The notes under the pieces are model-generated. The model saw nothing but the letters and a program-made list of their open reading frames with translations. It searched no databases and was not told the origin of the DNA. A DNA stretch of 64,000 nucleotides from Phoronis australis (taxonomy: Eukaryota > Phoronida > Phoronidae): NCBI GenBank assembly GCA_002633005.1, contig NMRA01000020.1:762803-826802 (forward strand), given 5' to 3'. Positions 58,721 through 64,000 of this stretch are shown here, piece after piece. Position 1 is the first letter of the stretch. Each line of letters starts with the position of its first letter. Position numbers and translations under genes: made by a program.

Positions 58721-61700
58721 TCAGTAATACTGGTCGAAATTATTTTTTAATTCATGTAGAGTAATGAAACAGCCTTCAATATACTGTTACTAACATTATC
58801 CTCCCCGAGCGCCAACACACTTAGGCAGATCGTCATCAATGCTCCTCCCAATCCGGTCGCATCGATACCGATTTCCATAGATCTTCAAAAATGTGGGCTA
58901 ATGTCATGCCTCACTAAAGCCTAAAAATACAAAATCACGTTCACGGTGACCTTCGAATCACGTTTTATGAATATGAAAAGGTCCATTTTACGTTCACGCA
59001 CCGCAAAAATGAAGTTTTAGGGGCCCCAAAAAGTCTTTCTCTAAGCTTTTACGTTTATGGCATCATATGACACTTTTTGCCAGCAATTAGTGTACACTAG
59101 AGCTAGATGGTCACCTATTCAAGTGTGCTTCACACCATACGCACGTTTCCAGAGATTTGTGCTCGCCGAAAAAATTACAACCCTGTCATTTTGCCATGAA
59201 GCTGAGCGCGAGAAATACAGAAAAGCAACTCCGGAATACCGTTACTGGGCAAGAATTTCTTTTGAAATTCCTCAATTACAAAAGTTAAACGTTCGCTTCC
59301 ATGCGTACAGCCACAGTGATCGAAGACAATATATTTTCACTTATTTAAAACTTTAATGTATCCCAAAAATGTGTGTATACGGCCATGGAATACATTGAAC
59401 CTGGGGAAAAGACAATTCGTATTCAATGGTTAATGTGCAGGGAACGACGTCAAATTTGATTGGTCTTGTTCATTTGGGCTACCTGAAACACTGATTCAAG
59501 AGCTGTTTCCTGAAAAAGCAGTTTCATTGCTCTTAGAACTATATAACATGTACTTTCAGCAAAGATTTAGCGATGAGAATTACGCTGCACGCTGATCCGG
59601 CAGTTACTTTGAGGCATCACTATTTTCTATTGGCCATCAGAAATGGGTCAATTGCCTATATAACGTCCTCAACATAATCAAACAAAATTTTTATTTAAGT
59701 CCAAGGAAAATGTATTCTTATGAATGCATACAGCATATTTACACTGAGAACAACTAAGATGCCTACAGGATTTTGCGACCTAATGTCGAGCATGTTTTTA
59801 CTGCTGCAGCGTTCCTCGACATTCACTTCACTACATGTACATGTTGGCGTAAAATCTGATTTTCAAGGTACAGTCCTTCCACAAGTTCCACAAATTAGCC
59901 ACCGCACAAAACTGTTTTCATCCTTATTTTCCGTTGCTTTGATCAAGGGAGAAAATATTTTCATTCAACAAACTAAGAAACGGAAAATAGACCTAGAAAT
60001 CCCAGAAATTCCCAAAGTTTAAACGATACACCACGGACACCTGTGTACTTTATATTTATAATTTTATATTTCCTGATGGTTCATTTGTAAGTTTCCGAAT
60101 AATTTTAACGTAGTTAAATGGTTCATTGTTTTAACTTTTACATTTCACAAATATATGAAATAAAATTTATTATTTATTTAACATCACGATTTAATGTAGA
60201 AAATTTTGTCGCTTAACCGCCGCGGGTATGCTTGGTGTCTATATGACGCCATATAACATACAAGTAGTGGCAGATCTACGTTCTCAGGGTTTAGGGTTTG
60301 CGCGAATACGAGGCGCGTAGCGCCAAGCGGGGGGAGGTCGTGTAATATTTTTTGGTGACGCTATCTTTTAATTTTTTTTTTTGATCCTATCCCGTGGGTT
60401 TAAACCCCTGAACCCTCGGGAGATCCGCCTCTGTAAGAACAAGACGAAACAAATATGGAATGAATAAGTTACTCCACATATATGAGAATATTGCTGCGAT
60501 ACTTTATCTCGAATTCATTCAATTGGGAATGTTCCCACTCCATCGAACCTATATGGCACTCAGGTTATAGACGAAATGCATGTCCTTGAAATTAAGTTTA
60601 TCCTGTTCCAATAGCAATAAACTGTCTTTGGCCTGACTATTCTCCTGAGCTAATGCCATCGTGTCACACGACAATCATCCTGGTCACCCCTTCTTCCTCG
60701 TGTTTACAACAGCGTGAGGTATCCCAGAAAAATGACGTGGTGAATTAACAATTTTCGGACTTTATTGTTAACGGGGTGTGCGAAATGCGGCAAATGTGCG
60801 ACGGTATTGGGTACCTACATGTACAGTATATTACATTCACTGGATTCGCAAAACGCTCATAGTTCGAAAATTGACTTAGCACCTTCAGGCAGAAGTAAAT
60901 ATAAAAATATTTGAGTGCGCAAATCTGGCATTCAAAAGTTTAAAAAACATCCGCTGCATAAAAGTGCATTCATTTTGTCAGATTTCCGTACTACGACTTC
61001 AATCCGAAATACTTATGTGCACGATTCAAGGCATTTTATATGCAAAAGAATTATTTTATAGTAGAAACAACCCAGCCTACACAACCTTAAAGAGAATGAA
61101 TATATGTTATCCCACACACATACATGTAGGAATGCTACTGCCATATCCTATCGAGAATTCATTTCATCTCGGAATGTCCCAAAGAGACTTTTTCAGTTGC
61201 CAACAGGTTTATTCCACCAACCAACAAGTACACGAACATTAATGCAATTTTATAGTAGCACCTGTCCTTGGTAAAATGTATGCTTACTTGACCACCGGGT
61301 CTGGAAACGCTCAAGCGTAGATTTACACAAATAAATATTTTCCACTTTGCAAGCCTCACAAACTTCATGTCAGGATATTTTAACTTAGCTTTTTTTCAGC
61401 CGTTCAGTTGTTTATTACAGTATATTGCTTTGTCAATCTCCAAACACAGTCAGTAAACATTTTTAACTGCAGCGGGGCAGTGCACGGATTGCTGTCCTTG
61501 ATTCAGAAGTGACTTATTCTGTATGGTGTCACGGGATATATTTGCGATTTCTTGTCATTTTCGTCTGATGATGGTAAATGGCTGTCGATTTTATTGGTGA
61601 TTTCACTGTGTTTCTTGTCATGCTTATGTTGTTTCTTGGAGAGTGATGTGGCTAGAACGCATGTCTGAGGTAAATCAAACTTAATAGTATAGACAGATAC

Positions 61701-62910
61701 ACCCGCACTCTACATGCACCACGGTGACATGTAAAGATGACACACACCGCTACAAGCATGTATGATATTTAGTGAGTGTCTGCTATACAACATTGTTTTT
61801 ATACTAAATTTTATGAACACAGCAACAAAAACTGATGGGTAGAACCAGGAGCTATTCCAGGGCTGTACCTTTCACCTTAGTTGAAGTTCCGCCGAGAACA
61901 GAGCTCATTCTTCTGTTGGTTCTGATCGCCACTCTTGAGGCAACGGATGAATACCCTGCCCTAAAAACACGAGCATTATGCACTAGTAATCTCAAAATGA
62001 AACCCGGTCTGAGATTTATGTATTGCACTTGTGGGTCATGCACTTCAGGAAAGTTTAATTTGAGGGACCAGCATAATTGCGCATTTATAATTAAATACAT
62101 AGTTCATAGTTGACTATGCCCCTACCGTGTGCATCGCATATAGCTCAGATACAAATGATGGTTACCATTTCAAACATTCCCACAAAAGAGGTAAACTTAA
62201 AATAACCTCTAGATGGTACAGCTTGTCAGCAATGCTATGGTCAATAGGAACACACCTGCCAAGATTGTAAAAAGTAAAACTGGCACTAGGGATCACAAAG
62301 TTGTGTACAATCCATATGAAAACGGGCAGGTGTCATCGTTCCTAATTGTCAAATTTTATAAAAATTTACTCCAAAGAATTCCAGAGATACAGGAAAAAAA
62401 TAAAAATTTCCACCAGGGCTCACAGAGATAGACGGATCCGTCCGAAAGTCGTCAACATCCGTTGTCACCTGTTCCTACACCAGTTAAATTTAACAAAGAT
62501 TATTTAGAAGTTTTAGAAAATAAAGCCACGGACGCAAAAAAAACTGCTACGACAAAAGTCGGAGCCGTCCGAAAATGATCACCAAAGCCGTCATCTTCCC
62601 AGAAGAAGCATGCAAATACCACTTTTTATAATCATCCTTAGAGTGATTTGGCTGATAGCGAGGCGGACGTAAGCGAAAAACAGATTCTAAAGTAATGAAA
62701 ACGGTCACCAGGTGGCGTGCACTGCGTCAAATCCAAATGAAAACGTAAAGATGCCATTGCCTCTTTAACAGAAATCCATTTATTAAATTACACAAAAATC
62801 TTTCAAATAACTTCAAAGACACAGAGGAAAACGGAATTTCGAAAACTAAAATTGCCACCAGAAGACACAGCGCGGTGGTCGGATCGGTACGAAGTTTTTC
62901 GTCATGTCTG
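58721..62910. other. Anonymous DNA with one hAT-like MITE
   Basis: Frames of about 100 codons at 59057, 59720 and 61835 show no domain and no supported splice sites. Confidence 0.45.
60265..60433. mobile_element. hAT-like MITE
   Basis: The left end TAGTGGCAGATCTACG and the right end GAGATCCGCCTCTG are diverged inverted forms of CAGWGGCGGATCT. The interior ...CCCGTGGGTTTAAACCCCTGAACC is typical of short hAT relics. Confidence 0.5.
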
Positions 62911-63135
62911 CCATGGGCGGTGCAGCACTGAAAAAAGTGGGTGGTTATAGCCCACCCAACCCCCCTTCTGTGCACCGCCCATAGACCATGGGAGGCGAAG
63001 CACTGAAAAAGTGGGTGGTATAGCCCATCCAGCCCCCCTTCGGTGCACCGCCCATAGACCACGAGCGGCGAAGCACTGAAAAAGTGGGTGGTATACAGTA
63101 GCCCCCTCGCCCCCTATGATGGTGCACCGCCCATG
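62911..63135. repeat. Minisatellite of about three 75-bp self-complementary units
   Basis: Each unit starts near GGGCGGTGCAGCACTGAAAAA and closes with TGCACCGCCCAT, so unit ends pair as a stem. GTGGGTGG/CCCACC can form a second inner stem. A single diverged unit is at 16896-16971. Confidence 0.85.
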
Positions 63136-64000
63136 ACTGCTCAATCTTACCCCGGCAAGGGGTAGGGGATCGACTCGAAACAGACTTTGCATAACCTGAA
63201 CCTGCACAATTCCATTGGAATCAAACGCTGGAGCATGAGCTGCGAATTTTAACGCTGCTATTTTTTGGCAGCCAGTGCATCGATTTTGCGCTGGACGGGT
63301 GTATTTCATAGAGCAGCACGTTTTATCAAATGGTGCCGGTATCGAGCAACAAGCACCTACTACAAAAGTTGTTTAATGCGTAGCTGTAAGACTTTTTCCG
63401 CAATAAGACTTTCTTGTCGTCTAACCCGCAGGCCATCTTTAGAATTAAAACAATATTTAACGCTTATGGGGAAACGGGAAACAGTAATGAACGACTTTTC
63501 GGCAACGACCTGTCGAGTTCAGTGGCGTGTTAGTGGTGCAGTGGCGAATTGCGTACAAGATCATGGGATCGAATAACGATAGGGTCTCCTTTACTTCCCA
63601 CTTGAGTTTGTAAAAGGAATTAAAATGGCGTTACCATAGCAACGGTCAATGTGAAGAGCGGTCAATATCGAGAGTTATTGACTCCGACACATTGACGGGT
63701 TTATAAAAGTACGATTTCTTCACACCGTGTAATAACGAAGCAGTGTCCTAATGCGTTTGTTCAACACCAAGCCATAAGAATTTTATGTCTTATTTTCCAT
63801 CCACTCTACAAATGTCACTTCGTTCCGTGAATCACTTTCGCCTCTTCGCCGACGTACACTTGTGTCCAACGTCCGTATCATGAAAGAGTGTCAGTCCTAC
63901 CATTACCACTTGCTACAGTGAAGTGTGCTTCACGTACAGCAATCAATGGATTTATCAAGAAAACAATATAAATTCGTTTATTGGAATGAAACCATTTGTA
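63136..64000. other. Anonymous DNA at the right edge
   Basis: A 103-codon plus frame at 63265-63576 has no recognisable domain. Confidence 0.45.

Overview
The window is a repeat-rich stretch of an animal nuclear genome. I see no operons, no Shine-Dalgarno-led genes, no rRNA and no CRISPR array. I see one credible spliced protein gene (GT-AG, phase-1 introns) and fragments of metazoan transposon classes: Kolobok-like THAP elements with TTAA target sites, Crypton/DUF3504 and DIRS-type tyrosine recombinases, Penelope-like elements, RLE-type and APE/L1-type LINEs, and hAT-like MITEs. AT-rich composition, frequent tacatgta runs and this transposon mix fit a marine invertebrate (cnidarian, hemichordate, lancelet or similar). 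I cannot fix the phylum from sequence alone.

Layout. 0-5.6 kb: mostly anonymous DNA, one arm of a dispersed repeat (about 860-1175, inverted partner at about 16200-16500) and a TTA/TCA-type microsatellite near 4.4 kb. 5.66-7.29 kb: a 1.6-kb TTAA-flanked element encoding a THAP zinc finger; a second copy at 20.2-23.6 kb is interrupted by other DNA. 9.6-11.4 kb: a long palindrome made of hAT-like MITEs, with an assembly gap. 11.4-12.5 kb: a Crypton-type recombinase pseudogene. 17.7-18.1 kb: a possible lone exon of unknown function. 24.05-25.46 kb: two 5'-truncated Penelope-like elements head to head. 26.4-27.8 kb: a LINE reverse transcriptase, gap and poly(A) tail. 28-33.5 kb: MITEs, one nested in another repeat. 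33.8-35.6 kb: a Penelope C-terminal fragment followed by a degraded RLE-type LINE. 36.7-37.4 kb: a DIRS-like tyrosine recombinase pseudogene. 38.5-47.4 kb: foldback and duplicated repeats between two hAT-like termini. 49.06-56.72 kb: the GNAT gene. 58.1-58.7 kb: a degraded L1-like LINE. 60-64 kb: a hAT-like MITE and a minisatellite of self-complementary units.

The main gene is a three-exon, minus-strand GNAT N-acetyltransferase (exons 56718-56520, 52041-51955, 49676-49057; 301 residues predicted) with an N-terminal acetyl-CoA-binding fold and a C-terminal Acetyltransf_18-like domain. Each of its two introns contains a copy of the same Kolobok-like transposon, in opposite orientation. That transposon is the most interesting object here. 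It has about 160-bp terminal inverted repeats and TTAA duplications, and two convergent ORFs: a THAP DNA-binding protein, and a Cys-rich protein resembling the P2X7 receptor C-terminal 'ballast' domain. I see no transposase catalytic core, so it is either non-autonomous or its core is unrecognised. A second theme is Penelope elements that keep hammerhead-ribozyme-like remnants beside their GIY-YIG endonuclease ends.
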